The notes beneath the pieces are model-generated. The model was given only the letters and a program-made list of their open reading frames with translations, was not told the DNA's origin and ran no database searches. A stretch of 64,000 bases of DNA from Hyphomicrobiales bacterium (GTDB lineage Bacteria > Pseudomonadota > Alphaproteobacteria > Rhizobiales > Beijerinckiaceae). Positions 16,832-25,271 of the stretch are shown in pieces (the stretch's first letter is position 1; every line of letters begins with the position of its first letter). A program made the translations under genes and the position numbers. Where the stretch lies: contig UCBZ01000034.1 in the NCBI GenBank assembly GCA_900470775.1, positions 1-64,000 on the forward strand, read 5' to 3'.

Positions 16832-17656
16832 TCAGACCCGCGAGATGGCGTGCGCGGCAGCGATGACCAGCGAGGAAAACCGCGAGACGACCTCGGCATG
16901 GCTGTAGCGCGAGGTCGAGGTGGCGATGTTTACGGCGGCCTCCGGGCGGCCGTGATGATCGACGATCACCGCCGCGATCGAGGCGTCGCCGAGATAGACT
17001 TCCTCGAAGGCGGTGGCGTAACCCTGCGCCGCGGTCTGGCGCAGCTTCTCGCGCAGGACGTCGCGTTGCCACGTCGTCGAGGGCGTGTGGGCCTTGAGAT
17101 CGGACGCGTCGATGATCGCCATCGCCTCGTCCTCCGGCAGCCGCGACAGCATGGCGATGCCCGGCGCCGTGGCATAGGCCGGCATCCGCGTGCCGATGAT
17201 GACGTCGGTGTTCAGCACATGGCGGCTGAGGAAGCGCGAGACGAAGATGATCTCCGGTCCCTCGCGCACGGTGAGGTTGACCGTCTCCTCCGTCTCCTTG
17301 CTGAGGTGCATGAGATAGGGCATCGCCCGGTCGAGCAGGCGGCTGCTGCGCACGAAATGGTAGCCGAGATCGAGCGTCTTCGCGGTCAGCTCGAAGCGCT
17401 TGGTCTGGGCATCCTTGCGCAGATAGCCGAGCTTGGTCAGCGTGTGGGTGAAGCGCTGAGCGGCGCTGACATCCATCCCCGTCTCGGAGGCGACCTGCGA
17501 CAGGTTGAGCGTCTGATGCTGACGGCCGAAGGCGGACAGCACCCGGAACGCCTTCTCGACCGAATTGACCATCAGCGCATCGTTCTTGCGCCCGGCCTGA
17601 TCGGCCGGGGCCGCCGCCGTCTTGCGGCTGCTCTGTGTCGCTTCGGTCGTCGTCAT
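16832..17656 (-). CDS. IclR family transcriptional regulator
   Basis: A 274-residue regulator with an N-terminal winged helix (SVEKAFRVLSAFGRQHQTLN, then LSQVASETGMDVSAAQRF, about residues 32-70) and the C-terminal IclR effector domain, including the family blocks LSRHVLNTDVIIGTRMPAYATAPG and GYATAFEEVYLGDASIAAVI. ATG 17656 is preferred because AGGAGA precedes it, while the frame extends to a TTG at 17683. It lies between the three-subunit oxidase operon and the divergent hydratase/ABC/CoA-ligase operon and is the obvious candidate to control both. Confidence 0.92.
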   Translation of the reverse strand: MTTTEATQSSRKTAAAPADQAGRKNDALMVNSVEKAFRVLSAFGRQHQTLNLSQVASETGMDVSAAQRFTHTLTKLGYLRKDAQTKRFELTAKTLDLGYHFVRSSRLLDRAMPYLMHLSKETEETVNLTVREGPEIIFVSRFLSRHVLNTDVIIGTRMPAYATAPGIAMLSRLPEDEAMAIIDASDLKAHTPSTTWQRDVLREKLRQTAAQGYATAFEEVYLGDASIAAVIVDHHGRPEAAVNIATSTSRYSHAEVVSRFSSLVIAAAHAISRV

Positions 17657-17717
17657 CGGGGCCGGTTCTCCTGGCTCGATCAATGGCTGCGGCCAACGGC
17701 CTTGACAAGGTGAGGCA

Positions 17718-17738
17718 TTCGCGCAGAATATTCAATAG
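17718..17738. promoter_or_regulatory. candidate IclR operator in the divergent promoter
   Basis: TTCGCGCAGAATATTCAATAG contains the perfect palindrome GAATATTC (17726-17733). It lies in the 121 bases between the IclR gene and the divergent hydratase gene, and matches the motif at 16776-16794 in front of the oxidase operon. Confidence 0.4.
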
Positions 17739-17777
17739 AAGTTATCGCATACCAATAAATACTCATCGGAGAGCGGC

Positions 17778-18551
17778 ATGAAGGACTCTGTTCTGGTCGA
17801 GGTGCGTGGCGCTGTCGGCATCCTCACCCTCAATCGGCCGCAGGTCCTCAACGCCTGGAACGCGCCGATGCGCGCCCGCCTGGTCGAGGCGCTCGACGAG
17901 CTGGAGGGCAATGAGGCGGTGCGCGCCATCATCCTGACGGGCGCCGGCGAGCGCGCCTTCGGCGCGGGTCAGGATCTCAACGAGACCAAGACCTTCGACG
18001 CCGACAGGGCCGAGGAGTGGATGGGCGAGTGGGAGCGCCTCTATGACCGGCTGCGTTCGCTCTCGAAGCCGATCATCGCGGCGTTGAACGGCGTGGCGGC
18101 GGGGTCTGCTTTCCAGGTTTCGCTGCTCTGCGACCTGCGCATCGGCCATGAGGGCGTCACCATGGGCCAGCCGGAGATCAATTCCGGCATCGCCTCGGTG
18201 ACCGGCCCCTGGATCATGCGCGAGATGATCGGCATCGCCCGCACCATCGACCTGACCCTGACCGGGCGGATGATGGATGCCGACGAGTGCTTCCGGATCG
18301 GCCTGATCAACCGGATCGTGGCGAAGGAGAAGGTGATGGAGGCCGCGCTGACGCTCGCCACCGAACTCGCCGGCAAGCCACCCGTCGCGATGCGTCTCAA
18401 CAAGGCCCGCTTCCGCGAGGTCACCGAGGACAGCTTCCGCGAGTGCCTCAAGGCCGGCATCCGCAACCAGCGCGAAGCCTACGCCACCGGCGAGCCGGCC
18501 CGGATGATGGAGCAGTTCCTGGCCGTTCGCGCGGCGCGCAAGAGCGCCTGA
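17778..18551 (+). CDS. enoyl-CoA hydratase/isomerase family protein
   Basis: A 257-residue crotonase-fold enzyme. The CoA/oxyanion-hole segments are AFGAGQDL (60-67) and NGVAAGSAFQVSLLCDLRIG (104-123), and Glu133 in GQPEINSGI is a candidate catalytic acid. It should hydrate or isomerise an acyl-CoA. It is the first gene of a long plus-strand operon with an ABC importer and an acyl-CoA ligase, so ligase and hydratase are likely to act on the imported compound (CaiC/CaiD-like logic, inference). A 19-base tandem duplication spans its stop codon. Confidence 0.9.
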   Translation: MKDSVLVEVRGAVGILTLNRPQVLNAWNAPMRARLVEALDELEGNEAVRAIILTGAGERAFGAGQDLNETKTFDADRAEEWMGEWERLYDRLRSLSKPIIAALNGVAAGSAFQVSLLCDLRIGHEGVTMGQPEINSGIASVTGPWIMREMIGIARTIDLTLTGRMMDADECFRIGLINRIVAKEKVMEAALTLATELAGKPPVAMRLNKARFREVTEDSFRECLKAGIRNQREAYATGEPARMMEQFLAVRAARKSA

Positions 18552-18573
18552 CGGGACCAAGAGCGCCTGACGG
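18540..18573 (+). repeat. 19-base tandem duplication over the hydratase stop codon
   Basis: AAGAGCGCCTGACGG occurs at 18540-18554 and again at 18559-18573. Each copy contains the end-of-gene codons and the TGA stop. The second copy falls after the stop and changes no protein, so it looks like a recent slippage event. Confidence 0.8.
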
Positions 18574-18640
18574 CAAGACGCATCTGACGATCTGATCACC
18601 CACGGGGAAATGCGGAAAACCGCTTGAAAGGGAGATGACG

Positions 18641-19708
18641 ATGACCACCACGACGACCAGGCCGACACGACGCGCCCTGCTGCAGCTGGCGGGTGGAGCC
18701 GCAGCCGGCGCCCTCGCGGCGCCCTATCTCGCGGGAACCGCGCGGGCCGCGACCCAGATCATCGTCGCCGACCCCGGCGGGCCCTTCGGCCCGGCCTTCC
18801 GCAAGGCCTTCTACGATCCCTTCGAGAAGGCGACCGGCAACAAGGTCGTCAATGTCGCGCGCGAGGCCGAGCCGACCGCGCAATTCAAGGCGATGGTCGA
18901 GACCAAATCCTACACCTGGGACGTCTGCACGCTCACGCTCTCGGCCCGCGACATCCTCGCCGGCCAGGGCTTGCTCGACCCGATCGGCTTCACGCATGCC
19001 GACGTGCCCAAGCTGATGCCGGAGGCGATCTCGCCTCTCTATATGGGCACGGACGTCTATTCGACCGTCTTCGCCTACCGCACCGACCGCGTGAAGAATG
19101 CGCCTGCGAGCTGGGCCGATTTCTTCAATGTCGAGAAGTTCCCGGGCCGCCGCGCGCTGCGCAAGAACCCGATCGACACCATCGAGCAGGCGTTGCTCGC
19201 CGATGGCGTGCCGCTCGACAAGCTCTACCCGCTCGATGTCGACCGTGCCTTCAAGGTGCTCGACAAGATCAAGCCGCATGTCGCGGTCTGGTGGACCGGC
19301 GGCGCCCAGTCGACGCAGCTGCTCCAGAGCGGCGAGGTCGACATGCTGCCGGGCTGGAACGCCCGCCTGCAGGCGGCGATCGACGGCGGCACCCCGGCCA
19401 GGATCGTCTGGAACCAGGGCCTCTATTCGATCGAGGGCTGGGGCCTTCCGAAGGGCGGACCGAAGGCCGATGTCGCGCGCCAGTTCGTGCGTTTCTGCTC
19501 GGACCCGAAGGCGCAGGCGCTCTTCACCGAGATCCTGGCCTATGGCCCGACCAATCTCGACGCGTACCAGACGATTCCCGCCGAACGCGCCAAGGTTCTG
19601 CCGACCTCGCCGGAGAACCTGAAGCAGATGGCGATCGCCGACGAAGCCTGGTGGAGCGCCAACCGCGCCAAGGTCAGCGAGCGCTTCAACGCCTGGCTGC
19701 TGACCTGA
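18641..19708 (+). CDS. extracellular solute-binding protein of a spermidine/putrescine-type ABC importer
   Basis: A 355-residue periplasmic binding protein of the PotD-like family with a twin-arginine-type N-terminus (PTRRALLQLAGGAAAGALAAPYLAGTARA). ATG 18641 is chosen because AAGGGAG (18628-18634) sits six bases before it, and an ATG at 18635 overlaps that site. Family blocks include FNVEKFPGRRAL, VAVWWTGGAQ and WNQGLYSIEGWGLPKGGP. It is followed after five bases by the cognate ATPase gene. The family imports polyamines and other small cationic or N-containing compounds, and the ligand here is unknown. Confidence 0.9.
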   Translation: MTTTTTRPTRRALLQLAGGAAAGALAAPYLAGTARAATQIIVADPGGPFGPAFRKAFYDPFEKATGNKVVNVAREAEPTAQFKAMVETKSYTWDVCTLTLSARDILAGQGLLDPIGFTHADVPKLMPEAISPLYMGTDVYSTVFAYRTDRVKNAPASWADFFNVEKFPGRRALRKNPIDTIEQALLADGVPLDKLYPLDVDRAFKVLDKIKPHVAVWWTGGAQSTQLLQSGEVDMLPGWNARLQAAIDGGTPARIVWNQGLYSIEGWGLPKGGPKADVARQFVRFCSDPKAQALFTEILAYGPTNLDAYQTIPAERAKVLPTSPENLKQMAIADEAWWSANRAKVSERFNAWLLT

Positions 19709-19713
19709 CAGCC

Positions 19714-20790
19714 ATGACGACGACCGCGGCAAAGCCCGACGCAAAGCCGATGCAGGCGAAGCTCGTCATCGAAGGCCTGTGCAAGCGCTATGGCGCGACC
19801 ACCGCCCTTGAGCCGAGTTCGCTCAGCGTCGCCGAGGGCGAGTTCCTGACCTTGCTGGGGCCTTCGGGCTCCGGCAAGACGACGCTGCTGCAGCTGATCT
19901 GCGGCCTCGTCGATGCGAGCGAGGGCAGAGTGGTGATCGACGGGCGCGACCAGTCGCGCATGCCGGTCCACCAGCGCGATATCGGCCTCGTCTTCCAGCA
20001 CTACGCATTGTTTCCGCATCTCACCGTCACCGAGAACATCGCCTTCCCGCTGAAGATGCGCGGCCGCCCGGCATCCGAGATCGCCAGGCGTGTCGCAGAC
20101 ACGCTGGCGATGGTTCATCTCGGCCATCTCGCTAAGCGCTTTCCGCGCGAGCTCTCCGGCGGCCAGCAGCAGCGCGTCGCGCTCGCACGCTGCTTCGTCT
20201 ACCAGCCCTCGATCATCCTGATGGACGAACCGCTCGGCGCCCTCGACAAGAAGCTGCGCGAGCACATGCAGATCGAGATCAAGCGGCTGCATCGCGAAAG
20301 CGGCGCGACCATCGTCTATGTCACGCATGACCAGGAGGAAGCGCTCGCCATGTCCGACCGCATCTGCCTGATGAATCACGCGAAGATCGAACAGCTCGGC
20401 ACGCCGCGTGAAATCTACGAGCGGCCCCGCACCGCCTTCGCGGCCGATTTCATCGGCATTTCCAACATCTTCCGCGGCCGCTGGGACGGCAATGGTTCGC
20501 TCGAGACCGCCCATGGCCGCTTCGCGCTGCCTGTGAATGCAGCGAGCCCGGGCGCGGAGCCCGCGCTCGTCGTCCGCCCCGAGCATCTGCGCTTGGGCGC
20601 GCCCGACGGCAATGCCGTCACCGGCCGGGTCAGCGAGATCGTCTATGCCGGCTCCGAGACCCGCGTGATCGCGACGCTCAGTGACGGAGCGCCGCTGGTG
20701 CTGCGACTTGGCCCCGATGACGCGGTGCCCGCCATCCACGACCAGATCGTCGCCGGCTGGGCCCGCGACAGGGCGGTCCTCGTCGCATGA
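19714..20790 (+). CDS. ABC transporter ATP-binding protein (PotA-like)
   Basis: A 358-residue ATPase: Walker A GPSGSGKTT (49-57), signature LSGGQQQR (147-154), Walker B IILMDEP (167-173), THDQEEAL switch region and a C-terminal TOBE domain (about residues 270-350, with VVRPEHLRLG). It starts five bases after the binding-protein stop. The open frame extends upstream through the binding-protein gene but is not coding there. Its stop overlaps the permease start by four bases (ATGA). Confidence 0.93.
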   Translation: MTTTAAKPDAKPMQAKLVIEGLCKRYGATTALEPSSLSVAEGEFLTLLGPSGSGKTTLLQLICGLVDASEGRVVIDGRDQSRMPVHQRDIGLVFQHYALFPHLTVTENIAFPLKMRGRPASEIARRVADTLAMVHLGHLAKRFPRELSGGQQQRVALARCFVYQPSIILMDEPLGALDKKLREHMQIEIKRLHRESGATIVYVTHDQEEALAMSDRICLMNHAKIEQLGTPREIYERPRTAFAADFIGISNIFRGRWDGNGSLETAHGRFALPVNAASPGAEPALVVRPEHLRLGAPDGNAVTGRVSEIVYAGSETRVIATLSDGAPLVLRLGPDDAVPAIHDQIVAGWARDRAVLVA

Positions 20791-22550
20791 GCATGGCCGC
20801 GACATCGGGCACGATGCGCGAGAGGGCGCGCGGCTTCCGCTTCGGTGCGCTCTGGCTCGCCGTTCCCGGCCTGCTTTTCCTGGCGGTCTTCTTCGCCTGG
20901 CCGGTGGCGCAGCTCCTGGGCCTGAGCCTGTTCGATCCCGACAGCGGCAAGGCCTCGATCGCGACCTATGAGCGGATCGCTGCGACCGACGTCTATCTGC
21001 GCGTGCTCGGCATCACCTTCCGCATCGCCGGCTACACCGCGCTCTATTCGCTGCTGATCGGCTATCCGCTGGCCTATTGGTTGTCGCGCCTGCCCGATCT
21101 GTATCGCGGCCGCATGCTGCTTTTCGTCATGGTGCCGTTCTGGACGAGCTATCTCGTCAAGACCTTCGCCTGGATGATCGTGCTCGGCCGCAGCGGCATC
21201 ATCAATTCGCTGGCGATGGGTTCCGGTATCGTCGACCAGCCGCTGCCACTGCTGCACAATGAGTTCGGCGTCATGGTCGGCATGGTCCACGCCATGGTCC
21301 CGCTCGCGGTGATGACAATGCTGCCGGTGATGGCCGGCATTGACCGCAGGCTTGTCCAGGCGGCACAGACGCTCGGAGCCTCGCCGGCGCATGCCTTCTG
21401 GTTGATCTACTTCAAGCTCTCCCTGCCGGGCGTCGCGGCGGCAGGCCTGCTGGTCTTCATCTCCTCGCTCGGCTTCTTCATCGTGCCGGCCTTCCTGGGA
21501 GGGCGCCGCGAGACGATGCTGGCGCAACTCATCATCACCCAGGTGCAGGAATTGTTGAACTGGCCCTTCGCCGGCGCGCTGGCGGCGATGATGCTGGCAG
21601 CCGCGCTGGTCTCGTGCTGGGTCTACGACCGGGTCTTCGGCCTCTCGACCGTCGCCGGCGGCTCCGCGCAGGTCGGCGCCGGCCGCATCCGCGATCTCGG
21701 CCTCGCGATCCTCGCGCAGGTAGCAAAGCTCGCTGGCGGGGTCTCGGCGCTGATGCAGGGTTTGATCGGGCGACGCGGCAGCGCGCTTGTCCTTCCGGTG
21801 TTCTCCTGGCTCGCGATCGCCTTCCTCGTCCTGCCGACGCTGCTCGTCATCCCGCTCGCCTTTACCTCCTCGCAATTCCTCGAATTCCCGCCGCCGGGCT
21901 ACGGGTTGTCCTGGTTCAGGACCTATTTCGAATCCCCGCTCTGGATCCAGGCGACCATCCGGTCCTTCCTCGTCGCTTTCGCGACCGCGATCGCGGCGAC
22001 CGCCATCGGCGGCTTCACGGCGCTTGCCCTGGCCAACAGCCGCACGCGCTGGAGCGGGCTGATCTTCGCCTTCTTCCTCGCGCCGATGATCGTGCCGCGC
22101 ATCATCATCGCGGTCGGGCTGTTTTACCTCTTCGCGCGGATCGGGCTGGTCGCGACCGATCTCGGTCTCGTCATCGGCCATACCGTGCTCGCCATCCCCT
22201 TCACGCTGGTGACGATGGCGGCGGTCCTGAAGGGCTATGACCAAAGACTGGATCAGGCCGCCGCGACGCTCGGCGCAAACCGGCTGCGGACGCTCACGGG
22301 CGTCACGGTTCCGCTGGTTAAGGGCGGCCTCGTCGCCGCCTTCCTGTTCGCCTTCATCACCTCCTTCGACGAACTCTCCATCGCGATCTTCGTCAGCGGC
22401 GGCGTCAAGACCACTTTGCCGAAGCAGATGTGGGACGACATGATCCTGCAGCTCAACCCGACGCTGGCGGCGGTCTCCGTCGTCGTCTTCATCGTGGTGA
22501 CGCTGATGCTGCTGGTCGCCGAGCGTTTCCGCTCATCCTCCTCGTCCTGA
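20787..22550 (+). CDS. fused two-domain ABC permease (PotB-PotC-like single polypeptide)
   Basis: A 587-residue inner-membrane protein containing two complete permease domains in one chain. The first (about 15-290) has six hydrophobic segments and the ATPase-coupling EAA loop QAAQTLGASPAHAFWLIYFK. The second (about 320-580) has another set and the loop QAAATLGANRLRTLTGVTV. Spermidine/putrescine-type importers normally use two separate permeases (PotB and PotC), so this is a gene fusion. The joint, around residues 290-325, is soluble. Translationally coupled to the ATPase gene upstream. Substrate unknown. Confidence 0.92.
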   Translation: MSMAATSGTMRERARGFRFGALWLAVPGLLFLAVFFAWPVAQLLGLSLFDPDSGKASIATYERIAATDVYLRVLGITFRIAGYTALYSLLIGYPLAYWLSRLPDLYRGRMLLFVMVPFWTSYLVKTFAWMIVLGRSGIINSLAMGSGIVDQPLPLLHNEFGVMVGMVHAMVPLAVMTMLPVMAGIDRRLVQAAQTLGASPAHAFWLIYFKLSLPGVAAAGLLVFISSLGFFIVPAFLGGRRETMLAQLIITQVQELLNWPFAGALAAMMLAAALVSCWVYDRVFGLSTVAGGSAQVGAGRIRDLGLAILAQVAKLAGGVSALMQGLIGRRGSALVLPVFSWLAIAFLVLPTLLVIPLAFTSSQFLEFPPPGYGLSWFRTYFESPLWIQATIRSFLVAFATAIAATAIGGFTALALANSRTRWSGLIFAFFLAPMIVPRIIIAVGLFYLFARIGLVATDLGLVIGHTVLAIPFTLVTMAAVLKGYDQRLDQAAATLGANRLRTLTGVTVPLVKGGLVAAFLFAFITSFDELSIAIFVSGGVKTTLPKQMWDDMILQLNPTLAAVSVVVFIVVTLMLLVAERFRSSSSS

Positions 22551-22571
22551 ACGCGAGTCCAACGACCGACC

Positions 22572-24101
22572 ATGATGCCCACCGACGATGCCGGCTTTGT
22601 TGGCCTCCTGATTCAGCGCGCCGCGCGCGAGCCCGAGCGAATCTATGCCCGCTTCTGCGGCGAGGCGGTCAGCTACGCCATGGTCGAGGCTCGCTCGGCC
22701 GCCTTCGCCGCGCATCTGCGCGAGCGCGGCCTGAAAGCCGGCGACCGCGTCGCGGTGATGATGCGCAACTCGGTCGCCACGATCGCCGTGGTCTTCGGCC
22801 TGGGGCGCGCCGGCATCGCTTGGGTCCCCGTCAATGCGCAGCAGCGCGGCGAGGGCTTGCGCTATCTCCTGACCCATCCGCGGCCGAAGCTGATCGTCGT
22901 CGATGCCGATCTGGCCGCATTGGTCGACGAGGCGCTGGCGGGCGGCGCGGCGCCGCCGATCCTGCGGCAAGGCGTGGAACTCGACGCGATCCTCTCCGGC
23001 GCCACGCGCTTCGACGAGCCCGCGCCATCGCCCGACGCCGTCTTCGCGATCATGTACACCTCCGGCACGACCGGGCGGCCCAAGGGCGTCGTCGTCTCGC
23101 ACCGGATGCTCCGTCTGGCGGCGGAAGGGGTCGGGCGCGTCTCGGCCGCCAAGCCCGGCGAGGTGCTCTTCGTCTGGGAGCCGCTCTACCATATCGGCGG
23201 CGCGCAGCTCCTGGCCCTGCCGATGATCCGCGATGTCACGCTGGCCATGGTCGACCGCTTCAGCGCCAGCCGCTTCTGGAACCAGGTCAAGGCGGAGGGC
23301 GCGAGCCATATCCATTATCTCGGCGGCATCCTGCAGATCCTGCTGAAGCAGCCGGCAAGTCCGCTCGACCGCGAGCATGGCGTGCGCATCGCCTGGGGCG
23401 GCGGCTGTCCGCCCGATATCTGGCCGCAGTTCCGCGACCGCTTCGGCGTCGAGATCCGCGAATGCTACGGCATGACCGAAGCCTCCAGCATCACCACCTG
23501 CAACGATTCAGGCGTGGTCGGCTCGGTCGGCCGGCCGATGCCCTGGTTCGGCGTCCGGCTGCTGGGCGCGGATGGCGCGCCGGTCCCCACGGGCGAGCGC
23601 GGCGAAATCGTCGTCGACACCGATGTCGAGGGCGCGATCTTCCCCGGTTATCTCGACAATCCCGAGGCGACGGCGAAAGCGCTGCGCAATGGCGCGCTCC
23701 ATACAGGCGATCTCGGTTCCTTCGACGCGGACGGCAATCTCTATTTCCACGGCCGCATGACCGACAGCGTGCGCTGCAAGGGCGAGAATGTCTCGGCCTG
23801 GGAGGTCGAGCATGTCGCGGCCGAGCACGAGGACGTCGAGGACTGCGCCATGATCGGCGTCGCGTCGGATGTCGGCGAGCAGGACATCAAGCTCTTCGTC
23901 AAGCCGCGCGAGGGCGCTGCCATCGATGCGGCGGCCCTGTCCGACTGGCTGGCCGCGCGTCTCGCGCCCTACCAGAACCCACGCTACATCGCCTTCGTCG
24001 CGGATTTCGAGCGCACGGCGAGCCAGCGCATCATGAAGCACAAGCTCTCAGCCCAACTGGACGATGGCTGGGACCGGGCTGCTCCGGCGATGGCCCGCTG
24101 A
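22572..24101 (+). CDS. acyl-CoA synthetase, AMP-binding (CaiC-like)
   Basis: A 509-residue adenylate-forming ligase. The P-loop-like motif MYTSGTTGRPKG is at 161-172, ECYGMTEAS follows near residue 300, and the hinge motif YFHGRMTDSVRCKGENVSAWEVE comes before the C-terminal lid domain, with a late Lys in RIMKHKL. It should activate a carboxylate to its CoA thioester using ATP. The overall pattern resembles crotonobetaine/carnitine-CoA ligases. It lies 21 bases after the permease gene, so the imported compound is probably activated to CoA and then handled by the crotonase-fold enzyme at the operon head. Confidence 0.9.
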   Translation: MMPTDDAGFVGLLIQRAAREPERIYARFCGEAVSYAMVEARSAAFAAHLRERGLKAGDRVAVMMRNSVATIAVVFGLGRAGIAWVPVNAQQRGEGLRYLLTHPRPKLIVVDADLAALVDEALAGGAAPPILRQGVELDAILSGATRFDEPAPSPDAVFAIMYTSGTTGRPKGVVVSHRMLRLAAEGVGRVSAAKPGEVLFVWEPLYHIGGAQLLALPMIRDVTLAMVDRFSASRFWNQVKAEGASHIHYLGGILQILLKQPASPLDREHGVRIAWGGGCPPDIWPQFRDRFGVEIRECYGMTEASSITTCNDSGVVGSVGRPMPWFGVRLLGADGAPVPTGERGEIVVDTDVEGAIFPGYLDNPEATAKALRNGALHTGDLGSFDADGNLYFHGRMTDSVRCKGENVSAWEVEHVAAEHEDVEDCAMIGVASDVGEQDIKLFVKPREGAAIDAAALSDWLAARLAPYQNPRYIAFVADFERTASQRIMKHKLSAQLDDGWDRAAPAMAR

Positions 24102-24102
24102 C

Positions 24103-25188
24103 ATGGGCTCCTGCGACATCCTGATCTCGGGCACCGGCTCGTTTGCGGCCCGCATCGCCTTCGACATCGCCGCGGTGGCGGCCGAGCCGGTCGAGGTGAT
24201 CATCGCCGGCCGCAACCGCGACCGCCTCGGCTGGCTGCGCACGGCGGCGAATGCGCGTGCGGCCATGTTCGGCAGCAAGGCGCGCTTCACGGCGCACCCG
24301 ATCGATCTGCTGGCTCCCGATGCCTCCGACACGCTGTTGGCGGCCACGAATCCGCGCATCGTGGTGCAGGCCGCCTCGATCCAGACCTCGCAGGTCATCG
24401 CCCAGAGCGGCAATGCCTGGACCCGCCTGGTGGCCGAAGGAGGGTTGAGCGCGACCGCTGTCTTCCAGGCCTTGATCAGCTCCCGCGTCGCCGCCGCGAT
24501 CACGCGCCGCGGTATGCCGGTGACGCTGGTCAACTGCAGCTTTCCCGACGTGGTCAATGGCATCATCGTGGCGCTCGGCCATGCCGTCTCGTGTGGCATG
24601 GGCAATGTCGCGATCCTCTCCAACGTCTTCGCCGGATCGGCCGCGATGCCGCCAGGTGCCGAGATCAAGGTTCTCGCGCACTACCAGAATCTCGCCGCGT
24701 GGCGCCGCCGGCCCGACGAGCGTGGCGGACGGGCGCCGCGCGTTTGGCTTGATGGCGAAGAGGTGGAGGACGTCTACGGATGTTTCGCCGAAATCCAGCT
24801 CACCCCCGAACCGGTCATCGAGATATCCGGAGCGAGCGGCGTCCCCATGCTGCTCGCCCTGGCGGCGGGGCGGCCGTGGAGCGGCCATGTGCCAGGTCCG
24901 AACGGGCTGCCCGGCGGCTACCCAGTCCGGCTGACGGATGGGGCGCTCGATCTCGATCTTCCGATCGGCGTGGCGGAAGCTGAGGCGATTGCCTGGAACG
25001 GGTCATTCGAGGCAGAGAACGGTCTCGTCGTGTCGCCCGATTGCCATGTCGGCTTCACCGGCATCCTGGGCGAAAGGCTCGCGGAGTATGTCCCCGCTCT
25101 TCGCGATGGCTTCGCGGTGCGAGACCTGGAAGCTGTTTGCGAGGAGCTGCTTCAGCTACGCGCGGCCTTGATGCTGAAGGCCTGGTGA
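24103..25188 (+). CDS. unrecognised Rossmann-like protein at the end of the IclR-linked operon
   Basis: A 361-residue protein I cannot assign. The N-terminus DILISGTGSFAARIAFDIAA followed by a basic stretch (IIAGRNRDRLGWL) has the beta-alpha-beta look of an NAD(P)-binding Rossmann fold, as in saccharopine-dehydrogenase-like or homoserine-dehydrogenase-like proteins. The middle holds NCSFPDVVNGII and the glycine-rich GNVAILSNVFAGSAAMPPG. There is no signal peptide or membrane segment. ATG 24103 is two bases past the ligase stop, so it belongs to the same operon. It may be a dehydrogenase for a pathway intermediate (inference). Confidence 0.7.
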   Translation: MGSCDILISGTGSFAARIAFDIAAVAAEPVEVIIAGRNRDRLGWLRTAANARAAMFGSKARFTAHPIDLLAPDASDTLLAATNPRIVVQAASIQTSQVIAQSGNAWTRLVAEGGLSATAVFQALISSRVAAAITRRGMPVTLVNCSFPDVVNGIIVALGHAVSCGMGNVAILSNVFAGSAAMPPGAEIKVLAHYQNLAAWRRRPDERGGRAPRVWLDGEEVEDVYGCFAEIQLTPEPVIEISGASGVPMLLALAAGRPWSGHVPGPNGLPGGYPVRLTDGALDLDLPIGVAEAEAIAWNGSFEAENGLVVSPDCHVGFTGILGERLAEYVPALRDGFAVRDLEAVCEELLQLRAALMLKAW

Positions 25189-25271
25189 GGCATTGCAGAT
25201 GGCCTGCGGCCAGAAGCCGGCCGCCCGGATGAATCCCGGCTTCCAGGCAAAGTCTAAATGTACCGCCGCCG

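Noticed and set aside
19291-19713. Upstream extension of the PotA-like frame
   Set aside because: Overlaps the real binding-protein gene in another frame; the ATPase family begins after ATG 19714.
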